Below, piece after piece: positions 8,397 to 17,245 of a stretch of DNA of 64,000 nucleotides. The notes below the pieces were generated by a model that saw only the letters and a list, made by a program, of their open reading frames with translations, did no database searches and was not told the origin of the DNA. A program made the translations under genes and the position numbers. This DNA comes from Trichormus variabilis 0441 (GTDB lineage: Bacteria > Cyanobacteriota > Cyanobacteriia > Cyanobacteriales > Nostocaceae), in assembly GCF_009856605.1 (NCBI RefSeq), contig NZ_CP047242.1, forward strand, positions 2,044,001 to 2,108,000, given 5' to 3'. How positions within the stretch are numbered: position 1 is the first letter of the stretch; every line of letters begins with the position of its first letter.

Positions 8397-8458
8397 AAAA
8401 ACAGCTTGCCTTAACCAAGAAACTCCCTAGCCAAACTTGATATTACACTCCTAAATCC

Positions 8459-10642
8459 CTACGGGCAACGTGGATGAATACCGCCTTGAGTGCAAATGTA
8501 AGCTAGTTGTTTGCCATCCAGATTTTTAGCCTGAGAAAAATCTACCCCTTTAACTACCGCAGATACAGAACCTAATTCTGGGGTTTGTACGAATTGGTCT
8601 GCTGGGTCTTGTTTGTTGGGTGTGAGAATTGTGTCTTTAAAATCAGCACCGGCGACATTAGCTCCCCGCAAATCGACCAAACTTAAATCAGCATTGCGTA
8701 GGTTAGCGTTTTCTAGTTGAGCAGAGCGTAAGATTGCCCCTGTCATGCGAGTGGCGCTGAGGTCAGCATTGCTGAGATTTGCCCGTTCTAAATCAGCGCC
8801 GGAGAGGTCGGAACTTTGCCAATCAGTTTTAGTTAAGTTGGCAAAGGATAATTGAGCGCCTATGGCGATAACTCGACTAAGACGCGCACCGTAGAGGTTG
8901 GCTTCTTGTAATTTAGCATCACCTAAATCAGCCCCTGTCAAGCTGGCATTTTCTAAAACTGTACCCCGCAAATCAGCTCCTACTAATTGGGCGCTGCTGA
9001 GGTTAGCACCAATCAAGCGTGCATTAGATAAATTAGCTCTGTTGAGGGTGGCGCGGCTTAAATCGCTACGAGTCATGAGGACGCGGCTGAGGTTAGCATC
9101 AGTGAAATTGGCTTGTTTCATCTGGGCTTGACTTAAATCAGCGATCGCATCATCATAGGTGTCCAAGCGCCCATCATCACCGACACTGCGAAAACGGCTA
9201 CCCTTAAAACTAGCTTGGTTAAGATTGGCAGATTTGAACTTAATGCCTGATAAATCAATATTGTCTAAAACCAAGTTAAAAAACGAACCACCCACAGTCC
9301 CGCTTTGGCCTAGTTGAGTCCGACTCAGGTCAAGGCCTAAAGTTTTACCACCATAAACATTGAGAATTTTATTAATTGTCTGCTGGTTAGTTTGTAAACG
9401 TTTTTGGCGAACTTCCCGTTCTGGGGATGCGCTACCAACAGAGTCTAATTCTGTCGCCAAAAACTGATTTTTGTTTTGTAATTCGGGGATGGCGGCGGTG
9501 CCTACGCTGGTGAGTGCCTGTTGGATGGTATCTATGAGAATAGGGTTAGTTTCCTTCACCATCATGTCCGTCAAAAATTGGATAGATTGGAAATCTTTCA
9601 GGCTACCCAAAGCCAAAATTGTCCTCTGACGGTCTTCAATGCTGGCTCCAGACTCAGGACTTAATTGTTTCACTAGTTCCAAGAACTGCTGACTGTTAAT
9701 TTTCTGCGATTCCCGATTCCCTTGCTGAGTCTGAATATAAACTTGAGTCCCAATTAGAGTAGCTAGTACAGCCGTCATACTGGTGAGGGCAACACCAAAT
9801 AAGGTGAGGCTGGGGTTTTGCTGCATCCGTCGCCACAAGGAAATCAAGTTACTGTTGTCCGTGGTGATGACTTCTGCTTGGGGATAGCTCATAGCCATTG
9901 CCGTTGTGGCTAAGGCAGTATTCCCTTCTTCAGGTTGAGGACTGATACCAGATAAACCTCCTCCACTGGGGGCTAAATCTGGGGATGCTACAGGGCGATT
10001 AGCATCGACTACATAAGTACCCGCCAACCAATCATGTAAGGCTTTCCGTCCCCGACGGGCGGGTAAAGCCAAAGCCTCACCTATGACCATTAACACTGCC
10101 AATGATGTAAACAAGCCCAAATTGGGAAAAGCAAAACTGTAGCGCCACAGAATGTAAGCAACAGACATGGGTACAGTCCAACGACCAATACCTTCACGGA
10201 CGACAACGGCGGCTAAACCTGGGGGAGTACCTTCTTCATTGACTACCTTCACCCCAAACCAACGCTTAGGCAGAGTACTACCCGTTTTTGCTAGTAAGTA
10301 TAATTGCCACCAAGAAAGAGCTGTGGGTGCTAACAAAGCTAACATCCATAGGTAGTTAGTCGGCCAAGCTACATTTCGTACACCATAGTCTGCCGGTAAT
10401 GCCAAAGGTCTGGCGATCGCTCTTTCTACAACTACTAATCCTGGGTTGAGGGGTTCTCGATTAATATCACTTCTGGAATTGATATACGCCCCTAGACCAA
10501 AAGGAACCAAACCGGTGGCAGCCAATAAGGTAATTTCCGTTGCCCAAGCGGCCAAGCGCCTTGTAGCTAGGGGTAGTGAATTGGGTGTTGCTAAATTTTT
10601 GCTTGGTGGATTATTACTTTTTTTAACAATTGGAGTCGTCAT
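8459..10642 (-). CDS. RDD membrane domain fused to pentapeptide repeats
   Basis: The predicted 727-aa protein starts at ATG 10642 (MTTPIVKK), which has AAGGGA about 11 bases upstream; an ATG 13 codons further up is possible. N-terminal RDD domain with several membrane helices (about 20-215; ATRRLAAWATEITLLAATGLVPF and the KRWFGVKVV…RKALHDWLAGTYVV signature), one further helix (about 280-305), a HEAT-like linker (about 340-400) and a long A(N/D)LxxA pentapeptide-repeat region (about 440-690) that forms a right-handed beta helix. The C-terminus holds CTQGGIHPRC. Likely cotranscribed with the small membrane gene at 10703. Function unknown; RDD domains are linked to small-molecule or ion transport. 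Confidence 0.85.
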   Translation of the reverse strand: MTTPIVKKSNNPPSKNLATPNSLPLATRRLAAWATEITLLAATGLVPFGLGAYINSRSDINREPLNPGLVVVERAIARPLALPADYGVRNVAWPTNYLWMLALLAPTALSWWQLYLLAKTGSTLPKRWFGVKVVNEEGTPPGLAAVVVREGIGRWTVPMSVAYILWRYSFAFPNLGLFTSLAVLMVIGEALALPARRGRKALHDWLAGTYVVDANRPVASPDLAPSGGGLSGISPQPEEGNTALATTAMAMSYPQAEVITTDNSNLISLWRRMQQNPSLTLFGVALTSMTAVLATLIGTQVYIQTQQGNRESQKINSQQFLELVKQLSPESGASIEDRQRTILALGSLKDFQSIQFLTDMMVKETNPILIDTIQQALTSVGTAAIPELQNKNQFLATELDSVGSASPEREVRQKRLQTNQQTINKILNVYGGKTLGLDLSRTQLGQSGTVGGSFFNLVLDNIDLSGIKFKSANLNQASFKGSRFRSVGDDGRLDTYDDAIADLSQAQMKQANFTDANLSRVLMTRSDLSRATLNRANLSNARLIGANLSSAQLVGADLRGTVLENASLTGADLGDAKLQEANLYGARLSRVIAIGAQLSFANLTKTDWQSSDLSGADLERANLSNADLSATRMTGAILRSAQLENANLRNADLSLVDLRGANVAGADFKDTILTPNKQDPADQFVQTPELGSVSAVVKGVDFSQAKNLDGKQLAYICTQGGIHPRCP

Positions 10643-10702
10643 TTTTAGATAATTCCCTTTAAGTTTATTCTTTTGCCGCATTCCGGCATCATTAACATAA
10701 GA

Positions 10703-11029
10703 CTATTGCTTATTTTGAGAATTGCCAGATACCAAAAATTTGTATCCAAGATACACTAACCCGGCTAACAGCGCCAAAGATATTGCCGATACAACGACTT
10801 TTAACACCATTTGGGCGATCGCTATGCCTAATACTACCGACACACCCACAACTATGAGCTTTTTTGTCCCGGATAAGCCATTAAACCAGAGTTGTAATTT
10901 CTGAACACTAGCGTTCTGATTTAGCCAATTCAACGGCGAATTTTTTTCTGTCCCTGGAGACTGGGCATTCATCTCCGCCTCTAGCTGTCGGAGACGACGC
11001 TCTAAATCATCTTCTGGTTGAGGACTCAT
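10703..11029 (-). CDS. small membrane protein of unknown function
   Basis: The 108-aa protein has a charged N-terminal helix (DDLERRLRQLEAEMNAQ, 6-22), a linker with LNWLNQ, and two adjacent membrane helices (about 58-80 and 80-100). It lies 60 bp upstream of the RDD/pentapeptide gene on the same strand, so probably part of the same operon. No family recognised. Confidence 0.7.
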   Translation of the reverse strand: MSPQPEDDLERRLRQLEAEMNAQSPGTEKNSPLNWLNQNASVQKLQLWFNGLSGTKKLIVVGVSVVLGIAIAQMVLKVVVSAISLALLAGLVYLGYKFLVSGNSQNKQ

Positions 11030-11395
11030 GAATCTTTTTTTACCTCAGTTAAGATATTTAACAACGGAATTTGGAATGAGAGAAATGTAAGAGGCTAGAA
11101 GCAAGGGCAATACCCTTCCGTGAAGGCAAGACTGTACCAGTTCCTAATTCTTACCCATCCCCATTACCCCTTATCCCCAGAGGGACTCCACCTTCCCCAT
11201 TCCCTCTTTTCAATACAGCTATCCTATTAATTAGACACTTTATCTAATCTTTAACATTTAGCCATATATTCATTAAATTAGTAGATAAAATTTTATACAA
11301 TCTATTTTGGAACATAGACGTAATAGCAACGTCTTTTAACTCAGACTATTTATTACATATATCGCTCTAAAAATAGTCGGGAGCATTAATTCATT
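11030..11395. other. intergenic region between divergent small genes
   Basis: 366 bp, AT-rich after 11210. The 11150-11200 part holds CCCCATTACCCCTTATCCCC-like repeats. No gene seen; it should hold promoters for both flanking genes. Confidence 0.4.
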
Positions 11396-11857
11396 ATGAA
11401 GAAGTTTAGCCTATTTAAAGTTGTTCCCGCAGCTTTAGGGATGATTTTAGCATCAAGTCAAGCTAATTTAGCTCAAGTACCATCAATTCAGATCAATCAG
11501 AAATTGCCTTCAGATCCATTGGTCTTGAGTGGTCAGTCTGGTGGAACAGTCAAAAGCAATTGTGGCAATGTCGCTGCTACACCCAATCAAATGATTCAAG
11601 TTACAGAAGCACTACCTTATTTACGATTGACCGTGGAAGGTCAAGGTAAGCCCACATTATTGATTGATGGGCCTGGTGGGCGTTTCTGTGTTTTACCAGA
11701 TACTTACTCAGGTAGTAAAGCTGAACTATCAGGTTATTGGCAGCCAGGAAGGTACTTGCTAAAAGTAGGGAATATATTACCAGGACAGCATAATTACAAC
11801 CTCTCAATTTCCCAAGAAAAGCTGCCCAACAGCAGCAAAAGTATCCAGTCTCGGTAG
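11396..11857 (+). CDS. secreted protein with PPC-like beta domain
   Basis: The 153-aa protein has a Sec signal peptide (MKKFSLFKVVPAALGMILASSQANLAQ, cleavage about residue 26). The mature part is beta-rich, with YLRLTVEGQGKPTLLIDGPGGRFCVLPDTYSG…YWQPGRYLLKVG…HNYNLSIS resembling bacterial pre-peptidase C-terminal (PPC) modules. Two Cys residues (about 55 and 95) could form a disulfide. Exported or periplasmic; function unknown. Confidence 0.75.
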   Translation: MKKFSLFKVVPAALGMILASSQANLAQVPSIQINQKLPSDPLVLSGQSGGTVKSNCGNVAATPNQMIQVTEALPYLRLTVEGQGKPTLLIDGPGGRFCVLPDTYSGSKAELSGYWQPGRYLLKVGNILPGQHNYNLSISQEKLPNSSKSIQSR

Positions 11858-11999
11858 AGGAGCAGGTTTGATCTGAGCGGAGTCGAAGGGGAACAAGAAA
11901 ATTCTGAGTAATAGAACTTACCCATGAAAACGAAACATCAAGAGTGTGTTAGGCGCTGATTTCCCTGATGATTGCTCACAAAATAACTATCCTCGCACA

Positions 12000-12028
12000 T
12001 AACGCACCGCCTCATAGAAGGTGCGTTA
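12000..12028. repeat. TAACGCACC hairpin
   Basis: TAACGCACC-N11-GGTGCGTTA, a perfect 9-bp stem. Related in sequence to the GTAGGGTGCG hairpins at 27508 and 63799. Confidence 0.7.
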
Positions 12029-12051
12029 CGGCTAAATTTTCTTGTCTCTAA

Positions 12052-12125
12052 ATCCCAAATTCTTTCATAGCCGTAACACAACGGCAATATCCCAAATTCT
12101 TTCATAGCCGTAACACAACGGCAAT
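12052..12125. repeat. two perfect copies of a 37-bp tandem repeat (LTRR-like)
   Basis: Copies at 12052-12088 and 12089-12125, each beginning ATCCCAAATTCTTTCATAGC and ending ACAACGGCAAT. The 37-bp unit size matches the long tandemly repeated repetitive (LTRR) sequences described in Anabaena PCC 7120 (from memory). No spacers, so it is not CRISPR. Confidence 0.85.
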
Positions 12126-12192
12126 AAAGCGGGAAGAAAATCTACACCGCTTTTTGCCTCCCCTACTTAAGATTTACTTTATAAATGGTCTC

Positions 12193-12387
12193 TTAGTGCC
12201 TGCTTTTAAAACTAGACAGACAAGCTTCTAGGTGTGGACAGTCTTCGCACTGCATTTCTTTACCAGGGTTAGGACATCCACAAGGAGGATTAACAAAACA
12301 ATCATTTGGATTTGTGGGGAATAAATGCTTTTTGCATAGCAATTGTAAGGCGGCTTCATGTAGACAAAAAATACAATCTTGCACCAT
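12193..12387 (-). CDS. small cysteine-rich protein
   Basis: The predicted 64-aa protein starts at ATG 12387 (MVQDCIFCLHEAALQLLCKKH), chosen because AAGGAG ends six bases before it; two ATG/GTG starts further up lack this spacing. Ten Cys residues in CxxC-like pairs (DCIFC, CGCPNPGKEMQCEDCPHLEAC) strongly suggest a zinc or Fe-S binding fold. The gene begins 24 bp after the stop of the 66-aa gene on the same strand, so the two form a small operon. Function unknown. Confidence 0.7.
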   Translation of the reverse strand: MVQDCIFCLHEAALQLLCKKHLFPTNPNDCFVNPPCGCPNPGKEMQCEDCPHLEACLSSFKSRH

Positions 12388-12393
12388 TCTCAT

Positions 12394-12399
12394 CTCCTT
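12394..12399 (-). promoter_or_regulatory. ribosome binding site deciding the Cys-rich protein start
   Basis: AAGGAG on the minus strand, six bases before ATG 12387. It excludes the in-frame ATG that begins immediately after it. Confidence 0.75.
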
Positions 12400-12410
12400 A
12401 TAAGGTGGAA

Positions 12411-12611
12411 TTATGACGCTACTGACCACCTAATCCAAGCTGAAACTTGGTCTTCCACTACAAACACTCGTTTTTGCGAATTAGCAGTTTCCGCCACCAG
12501 CACTTTCAGTGTCACCGTATCTATATTGTTAATCAGGTAGTTTCCGTAACCAACAACTTTTCCCAAATGCCCAGTTTGTTGATTAAGTACATAATCTCCT
12601 GTGGAGAACAT
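12411..12611 (-). CDS. small conserved-looking beta protein
   Basis: 66 aa: MFSTGDYVLNQQTGHLGKVVGYGNYLI … VLVAETANSQKRVFVVEDQVSAW. The GDYV…G..GKVVGYG pattern resembles a small SH3-like (KOW/CarD-type) beta barrel, but this is inference. First of a two-gene minus-strand operon with the Cys-rich gene. No clear Shine-Dalgarno. Confidence 0.6.
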   Translation of the reverse strand: MFSTGDYVLNQQTGHLGKVVGYGNYLINNIDTVTLKVLVAETANSQKRVFVVEDQVSAWIRWSVAS

Positions 12612-13794
12612 AACAGTATTACAACTTTTAAAAATAAATTCGACATACTATATTGATTCTGGATGAACAATTTAGTAAAAGCCTCATACTTGTAGATTGT
12701 TCTAATTGAAACCCCGGAAATATATTCCAGTTCTTGACTCTCTGCCCTTGGATATAATCAAGACTTACGCACCCAGGTTGTCTGTTGAGATTGGGTGTAA
12801 TGATGTAAACGTCCGAACCCTTGATTGTTCGTTCTCACGGGTAAGTTTTAACCTCTGTGCAACTTTTTCCTCGTCTTTACGTCTCACACTGAGAATACCT
12901 AATTACCTATCGTAGATATTGCCTACGCCATACTACCTGCTACGCTCTATAACTACTTAGCCTAACATTTTCATGAAAACCCCATCATAATCGCTGCGAA
13001 ACTTGCATTCATAGCTGATTAAATGGCGGATAACAGGAGCATATGCTGATAATCACTAATTATTGGTGAAATTAGCAAAAATACTCAATTTATTTTCAGT
13101 AAAATCACCCTTATTTAAATTAAGCTACTGAGTTTATGCTAGCGTTTCAAAGATTACTTGCTAGCCTCCGTTTTCTTATCTTATATTGCATTAATTTATA
13201 GCTAGATGTACTGCTGTGATTAATTTATAGGTAATTGGCTTTCTAAAGCACAGCATTTAATCTTTCAGTGGTGTACAATATATAATCCTTGCGAAGTATT
13301 GACTTTTTGGAGATTGTAATTATTCATATTGCATATTTTCACAAAAAGTTATAAATTATTAATCTGTAGGGGAAAATGAGTCTTTAAAACCAAATCCTAA
13401 TTTATTCAGGATATGAGGAACTATTAAGACTTCATCTAAACCTTAAACAGCCCCAGGGATATGTTTTTATTTGGTAAAGCATAGTTCCAGCAATAATAAT
13501 GGAACGACAGATAATCTAAAAATATATCTTTATAGTACGGTTTTTAGTAATTGCTTGATAAGTTGAGGTAATTAATTACAGTTATAGCTGTAACTTATCA
13601 CAATCATCAGTGATTGCTAGCAAATTAATTGTGCATTCAGAATTATAAAAATCAACGGCTTTTAAAATTTATATTCGGTTGTTATCTCAATTGATGTAGG
13701 CTATTTAAACAATTATCTTTGCTATTTATGTGAAGGTAAGACTACCAAAGCGCATCTACCAACAATTCACACCCCCAATGGAGTTAATCTGGCG
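12612..13794. other. 1.2-kb AT-rich spacer upstream of the invertase gene
   Basis: No convincing coding frame. The 12760-12960 part resembles degraded dispersed repeats (GACTTACGCACCC, CTACGCCATACTACCTGCTACGC). 13570-13620 holds a short palindrome ACAGTTATAGCTGTAAC. I looked for GTA-N8-TAC (NtcA) sites and found no convincing match. It probably carries a long 5' leader or several promoters for the invertase. Confidence 0.4.
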
Positions 13795-15246
13795 ATGCAG
13801 AAGCTAAACGGACTGCTAACAAATGACATTATAGAAGAATCAGCATGGGAAGCTCTAGAAAAGTCAATTTTATATTATAAAGGTCGTCCAGTAGGGACGG
13901 TTGCAGCCTTTGATGCTTCTGTAGAAGCATTAAATTACGACCAATGTTTTGTGAGAGATTTTGTTTCATCAGCATTAATTTTTTTGATTAAGGGTAAAAC
14001 AGATATTGTCCGCAACTTTCTAGAAGAAACATTAAAATTACAGCCTAAAGATAGACAGTTAGATGCTTATAAGCCGGGGCGGGGATTAATTCCAGCCAGC
14101 TTTAAAGTAGTCTCAGATAATGGTGAAGAATATTTAGAAGCGGATTTTGGTGAACACGCGATCGCACGCGTTACACCAGTTGATTCTTGTTTATGGTGGA
14201 TTCTTTTATTGCGTGCTTATGTAGTAGCCACCAAAGATTTTTCTCTAGCATATCAGCCAGAATTCCAAACAGGTATTCGGCTAATTATGGAAATATGCTT
14301 GGCAAATCGTTTTGATATGTATCCAACATTATTGGTTCCTGATGGTGCCTGCATGATTGACCGCCGATTAGGTATTTATGGTCATCCTTTGGAACTACAA
14401 GTTTTATTTTATGCGGCGTTACGTGCAGCCCGTGAAATGTTAATTTGTCAAGGAAATCAAGATGTTGTGGAAGCAATTGATAACCGCCTACCGCTTTTGT
14501 GCGCCCACATCCGCCAACATTATTGGATAGATATTAATCGCTTAAATGCAATTTATCGCTTCAAGAGTGAAGAATACGGTAAAGCAGCCGTCAACTTATT
14601 TAACATTTATGTAGACTCTATTCCCTATTACGAATTAGATAAATGGTTGCCTAAAAAAGGTGGTTATTTAGCTGGTAATGTTGGCCCTTCCCAGTTGGAT
14701 ACTCGCTTTTTTGCCCTGGGTAATTTGATGGCGATTATTTCTGACTTAGCCACAGAGGAACAGTCACAAGCTATTATGACTCTCATCGAAGATAGATGGG
14801 AAGATTTGGTAGGAGATATGCCAATGAAAATCTGCTACCCAGCTTTAGAAGATGAAGAATATAGAATTGTCACAGGGTGCGACCCGAAAAATATACCTTG
14901 GTCGTATCATAATGCAGGAAGTTGGCCAGTTTTGATGTGGATGCTAGCAGCAGCATCTGTAAAAGCTGGGAAACCTTATATAGCAGGTAAAGCCATTGAA
15001 ATTGCTCAAGCACGCCTTTTAGAAGATGAGTGGCCAGAGTATTACGATGGCAAAAAAGGACGACTCATCGGTAAACAAGCCAGAAAATATCAAACCTGGA
15101 CAATAGCTGGCTTTTTATTAGCGGCGGAATTGATGGAAAATCCTTCTCATTTATCATTAATTAGCTTTGATAAACTACCATCAGAATTGGTTTCCAGGGC
15201 GTGTGAGTTTGAAATTGGCAGTGTAGATACTTCTATCTCTCTATAA
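13795..15246 (+). CDS. invB: alkaline/neutral invertase, GH100
   Basis: 483-aa cytosolic enzyme hydrolysing sucrose to glucose and fructose. GH100 hallmarks: [21 protein letters not shown] near the N-terminus (the Asp in the RDF region serving as acid/base in the family), [51 protein letters not shown] and the C-terminal [21 protein letters not shown] lies ten bases before ATG 13795; a terminator follows. The length fits InvB of Anabaena better than the shorter InvA as I remember them. In filamentous cyanobacteria such invertases feed carbon catabolism, including in heterocysts. Confidence 0.9.
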   Translation: MQKLNGLLTNDIIEESAWEALEKSILYYKGRPVGTVAAFDASVEALNYDQCFVRDFVSSALIFLIKGKTDIVRNFLEETLKLQPKDRQLDAYKPGRGLIPASFKVVSDNGEEYLEADFGEHAIARVTPVDSCLWWILLLRAYVVATKDFSLAYQPEFQTGIRLIMEICLANRFDMYPTLLVPDGACMIDRRLGIYGHPLELQVLFYAALRAAREMLICQGNQDVVEAIDNRLPLLCAHIRQHYWIDINRLNAIYRFKSEEYGKAAVNLFNIYVDSIPYYELDKWLPKKGGYLAGNVGPSQLDTRFFALGNLMAIISDLATEEQSQAIMTLIEDRWEDLVGDMPMKICYPALEDEEYRIVTGCDPKNIPWSYHNAGSWPVLMWMLAAASVKAGKPYIAGKAIEIAQARLLEDEWPEYYDGKKGRLIGKQARKYQTWTIAGFLLAAELMENPSHLSLISFDKLPSELVSRACEFEIGSVDTSISL

Positions 15247-15287
15247 ATTTTTATCTACACTCATATGCTCTAAGATTTTATATGCGT

Positions 15288-15317
15288 AACCCCTTGTAAT
15301 TGCCAGGGGTTTTTTTA
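15288..15317 (+). terminator. rho-independent terminator of the invertase gene
   Basis: AACCCCT-N10-AGGGGTT followed by TTTTTT, 41 bp after the stop codon. Confidence 0.9.
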
Positions 15318-15457
15318 TGAGAAATTAGTACATCCATCTGAGCAAGGCTTCCAGAGCGATCGCCTCTGGCGGACAGGTACACTATCCCACAACCTCAAGC
15401 TAGATGACGAAACCAAGTACTAGGGTAATTTTAAGACTTGTGTGTACACAGTAGGTT

Positions 15458-16513
15458 TTATATACCCTTAAATCCTATATCCATTTCTACCTTTTGTTCT
15501 GTGGGAGTTGAAGCAATTGGAGATTTATGAGAAGTTTGACGGCTTTTGCTAACTTGGCTGAGAAAGATACCTAGCATAATCAAGCTACCACCAAGATATT
15601 GAGCCATCGTCGGGACTTCACCTAATATGAAATAAGCTGCCATAATACCTGCAATTGGTGTAAATGAAGCAACTAAGGATGCTGTGGAGACAGTAGAACT
15701 TTTCAACCCTATAATCCAGAATGACTGACCTACAACCACAATTACACCACCATAAAGAAACATCCATTGCCACAAAAATGGTGAGAAGACATCAGCAAAA
15801 TGATCTCTACCATAGAGTAATAGAGCAATAAAGAAAAAGATAACGGTTCCCAGTGCAGTCCGAAAGATGCTGTAAATTCCTAAAGGGATATGAGTTAAAT
15901 ATTTTTTACCGATAATTGTAGAAATAGCTAAAGTGATAGACCCTAAGGCTACTAGCAATTCTCCTAAACCCAATTGCCAACCTCCCATATTCATCATGTC
16001 TGACCCCGGAGGTTGAAGGATAATAGTTAAGATAACACCAGTAAATGCGGCGATCGCTCCGATAAATTCCCCAAAACCGATCCGCTCTTTTAACAACCAA
16101 ACCGATAAAGCCAAAGCAAGAGTTGGTTCTAAGCGTCCCACCAAAATCACATTATTCACCCCTGTGAGTGACAATGCTTGAAAAATTAAGCCAGGCGCTA
16201 GCGCTCCTGATAATATGGCTACTGCTGTTAAACCAAGCCAATCCTTCTTGGACAGTTGCGCTAAAGTAGCTTTGTTCCACTGTCTGTTATAGATGAGGAG
16301 CATCACCATCAAGGCGCATAAGTTCCCCACAAACAAAACATTACATAAAGAAATGGGATTGCGTCCATCAATAAAGTGACGAGCGCCAATTTCCGTGAGC
16401 TTCCGGGTAACTGCACTAGATGCACCAAAAATGAAGATGGCTAGCCAAAGATATACTTGTCCAGAAACTCTGTGGATTAGGCGACTTCGTCCTCTAAATT
16501 TAATCACAATCAC
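15458..16513 (-). CDS. EamA/DMT-family permease
   Basis: The 351-aa integral membrane protein has ten predicted helices arranged as two EamA repeats (about 15-165 and 175-325); the first repeat shows the typical NVILVGRLEPTLALALSVWLLKERIGFGEFIGAIAAFTGVIL pattern. The drug/metabolite transporter superfamily exports small metabolites; substrate unknown. The start is a GTG at 16513 with another GTG two codons later; N-terminal basic residues (KFRGRSRLIHR) precede the first helix. Monocistronic. Confidence 0.85.
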   Translation of the reverse strand: MIVIKFRGRSRLIHRVSGQVYLWLAIFIFGASSAVTRKLTEIGARHFIDGRNPISLCNVLFVGNLCALMVMLLIYNRQWNKATLAQLSKKDWLGLTAVAILSGALAPGLIFQALSLTGVNNVILVGRLEPTLALALSVWLLKERIGFGEFIGAIAAFTGVILTIILQPPGSDMMNMGGWQLGLGELLVALGSITLAISTIIGKKYLTHIPLGIYSIFRTALGTVIFFFIALLLYGRDHFADVFSPFLWQWMFLYGGVIVVVGQSFWIIGLKSSTVSTASLVASFTPIAGIMAAYFILGEVPTMAQYLGGSLIMLGIFLSQVSKSRQTSHKSPIASTPTEQKVEMDIGFKGI

Positions 16514-16767
16514 ATCACAGCAATATAAAGCATCATTCGCTATGGTAATTTACTTCAATCTATTTAAAAATTAGGTTTTGCTGAGAGTAGCCTTAAATCA
16601 AGATGTGATTTTGAATTATGGTGTAAGTTTCTGAAAAAACGCTGAGAATTAACTTAATAGAATTAATAGATAAACTCAGGAAAATCATGAATTGGTTTCA
16701 ATAAGCTCTCAGTCCTCAGTGGGATAGTTTGGATGTTCGAGATAAGTCAAACATCCAGGAGTCACCA

Positions 16768-17127
16768 ATGAAACTCGCGCCATTAATTACAACTTTTGCA
16801 TTGACTAGTTTTTTAACGGTCTGGGATGCACCATTAAAAGTAATCAATCCTGCATTAGTTCAAGCATCAGCTCAAGAATTATCAGTAAGTCAGAAAATAT
16901 CATTAGTTACTAAAAATAAGGGTCAGATTGGTGGTGGTGATCAGTTGCGTCGTTTCTTTTTCGGAGATTTGGAACCAATTGGAATTCAAGCAGGTGGCGC
17001 AGGCCATGTAGTTAACCTTTATAACAAAGCCAACAATGTGACATTCTCTTATTGTTCAACTTATGATGTAGTTGTTGCGGTTAAAAAAGGTAAGATCACT
17101 AAATTTGAACCTAATGAAGTGAAGTAG
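16768..17127 (+). CDS. small secreted protein of unknown function
   Basis: The predicted 119-aa protein starts at ATG 16768 with GGAG seven bases upstream. Signal peptide MKLAPLITTFALTSFLTVWDAPLKVINPALVQASA (cleavage about 35-37), then a mature domain of about 82 residues with a Gly-rich GGGDQLRRFFFGD segment and one Cys. No family recognised. Confidence 0.7.
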   Translation: MKLAPLITTFALTSFLTVWDAPLKVINPALVQASAQELSVSQKISLVTKNKGQIGGGDQLRRFFFGDLEPIGIQAGGAGHVVNLYNKANNVTFSYCSTYDVVVAVKKGKITKFEPNEVK

Positions 17128-17174
17128 TTAGAGGGCTGTATAGAAAAAATAATCAACAGTCTTATTGCTGAATT

Positions 17175-17216
17175 AGGGAAAAATGGAAATAAGCATCATC
17201 CTTTTTCCCTTTAATT
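17175..17216. terminator. bidirectional terminator between convergent genes
   Basis: AGGGAAAAATGG … CCTTTTTCCCT stem with a T-rich run after it on the plus strand, located between the secreted-protein gene and the convergent kinase gene. Confidence 0.6.
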
Positions 17217-17245
17217 ATTTTTTCATAAACTTTCCTCTTCAATTT

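Noticed and set aside
12052..12125. Possible CRISPR remnant
   Set aside because: The two 37-bp units are directly adjacent with no spacer and there are no cas genes.
12706..12915. 69-codon plus-strand frame
   Set aside because: It spans repeat-like DNA (GACTTACGCACCC and CTACGCC pieces) and has no gene-like codon pattern.
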